DNA of 64,000 bases from the NCBI GenBank assembly GCA_964629875.1, contig CAZVRK010000011.1:1-64000 (forward strand), written 5' to 3'. Below, piece after piece: positions 63,237 through 64,000 of this stretch. This DNA comes from UBA3495 sp964629875. GTDB taxonomy: Bacteria > Chloroflexota > Dehalococcoidia > Lucifugimonadales > UBA3495. The number at the start of each line of letters is the position of its first letter. Positions within the stretch are counted from its first letter, which is position 1. Below the pieces are notes generated by a model. That model saw nothing but the letters and a program-made list of their open reading frames with translations, was not told where the DNA came from and made no database searches. The translations under genes were made by a program, and so were the position numbers.

Positions 63237-64000
63237 ATGAACAAGTGGGATTCATTATTCAACCACACAAGCTCCTTTTGTAGATATCTCACCCGCTACA
63301 ATCTAATTCTCCTAGGAATTCTGGGATTTGGTGCCTTATTAAGACTTAACGGTCTGAATTGGGATGGCGGATTCGGATTTCACCCTGATGAGCGGTCGTT
63401 GTATCTTCGTGCTGATTGTATGTATCGCATTTTGACCGAATCTTTGGGTTATAAGGTCTGTATATCAGATTATCCAAATGTCCAAACAGGCATCCCTGGA
63501 TTCTCTACCCTCTTCAATCCAGATACTAGTCCATTGAATCCGCGTTGGTTTCCATTAGGCAGCTTGCTCATTTATTGTCTAGTGGCTATGCGATTCGTGC
63601 TGGAAATCTTTTTAGATCTACAAGCCTTAGACATGAGATATGCGGGGCGAATTCTGTCAGCCATGGCGGACGTAGCTGCTATTGGAATGATTTATGTTAT
63701 TGGACGTAGGTTATTTAGCGTCAGAATCGGATTGCTGGCAGCATTTTTTATGGCTTTTTCAGTTATCAACGTGCAGAGTAGCCATTTTTATCGTCCGGAA
63801 ACGTTTTCAGCACTATTTTGTTTGTTTGTCTTCTGGGCACTGATTCGCTTATACGATAAGCAGCGATTAAGGGATGTTCTTATTGTAGGTGCACTCTTAG
63901 GGTTAGCGCTTTCGCCTAAGATAAATGTTATTTTCCTAGTTCTTCCATTACTTGTGACATGTTTCCTTGTTATTCAGGCGAATAATAAAGAGCGTAGCTA
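63237..64000 (+). CDS. membrane glycosyltransferase (GT-C/PMT-type), partial at right edge
   Basis: An open frame from ATG 63237 with no stop to the window end (254 codons seen). The N-terminal helix is followed by FHPDERSLYL, the acid/His motif at the first outer loop of GT-C transferases, and several membrane helices (IGMIYVIGRRLFSVRIGLLAAFF, LFCLFVFWALIRLY). It resembles the ArnT/PMT family and may join the same envelope glycosylation system as 25183-31243. Its substrate is unknown. Confidence 0.8.
   Translation, partial: MNKWDSLFNHTSSFCRYLTRYNLILLGILGFGALLRLNGLNWDGGFGFHPDERSLYLRADCMYRILTESLGYKVCISDYPNVQTGIPGFSTLFNPDTSPLNPRWFPLGSLLIYCLVAMRFVLEIFLDLQALDMRYAGRILSAMADVAAIGMIYVIGRRLFSVRIGLLAAFFMAFSVINVQSSHFYRPETFSALFCLFVFWALIRLYDKQRLRDVLIVGALLGLALSPKINVIFLVLPLLVTCFLVIQANNKERS

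Noticed and set aside
1..64000. CRISPR arrays, insertion sequences, prophage or integration sites
   Set aside because: No spaced direct repeats, transposase, integrase or att-like duplications were found on either strand by eye.

Overview
The window is a gene-dense stretch of bacterial chromosome, AT-leaning (GC about low 40s percent by eye, not computed), with short intergenic gaps, about 60 protein genes, one tRNA and one run of 100 N. The content suggests a Chloroflexota bacterium, probably a marine Dehalococcoidia/SAR202-like lineage. This rests mainly on the paired large membrane glycosyltransferase-like proteins of the 'Chlor_Arch_YYY' (DUF2298) and Agl23 types, which are shared by Chloroflexota and archaea, plus the overall gene set. 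That placement is inference. TTG start codons behind good Shine-Dalgarno sites are common here.

Layout. 148-224: tRNA-Val. 297-9634: MFS exporter (minus strand), then acs, gatB, secG, SAM hydroxide adenosyltransferase, pyruvate-dehydrogenase-type E1 alpha and beta, and an NHL propeller protein. 9777-12251: orphan substrate-binding protein, HAD hydrolase, and a DsbA/FrnE protein whose first active-site cysteine codon is UGA. 12403-18205: nuoE-nuoF-nuoG plus a ferredoxin reductase-like flavoprotein. 18313-23549: mutS, an ArsC/Spx-like protein also with UGA at its redox cysteine, a small HAD protein and mutL. 23552-31243 (minus): membrane glycosylation cluster. 31342-33643 (minus): ftsY, rnc and a second DsbA-family gene, again with UGA at its active-site cysteine. 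33665-36358: cca-type nucleotidyltransferase, a small zinc protein and an MDR reductase. 36418-40857 (minus): OGG1-like glycosylase, DnaQ-DinG helicase, PHP protein. 41013-49110: speD-speE, thioesterase, trmD, amidohydrolase, TolB-like protein, TauE/SafE permease, flavin reductase, and a CinA/NadD-like fusion interrupted by the N run. 49185-60102: the remaining complex I genes, nuoABC-(two HicB-like genes)-nuoDHIJKLMN. 60181-64000: LOG-like protein, eno, gap, and a glycosyltransferase that runs off the edge.

The most notable result is three separate in-frame UGA codons (11676-11678, 20963-20965, 33602-33604 on the minus strand). Each sits exactly where a thioredoxin-fold oxidoreductase has its catalytic cysteine. 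Each is followed at 20-22 nt by a hairpin whose loop has G at position 1 or 2, as expected of a bacterial SECIS element. I read these as three selenoproteins: two DsbA-like and one ArsC-like. Ordinary ORF calling truncates all three genes. No selA, selB, selC or selD is visible here, so the decoding machinery would have to lie elsewhere.

Together the genes describe a heterotroph with glycolysis (eno, gap), acetyl-CoA production (acs, PDH E1), a full 14-subunit NADH:quinone oxidoreductase split over two loci about 30 kb apart, MutS/MutL repair, polyamine synthesis and a Chloroflexota/archaeal-style envelope glycosylation module.
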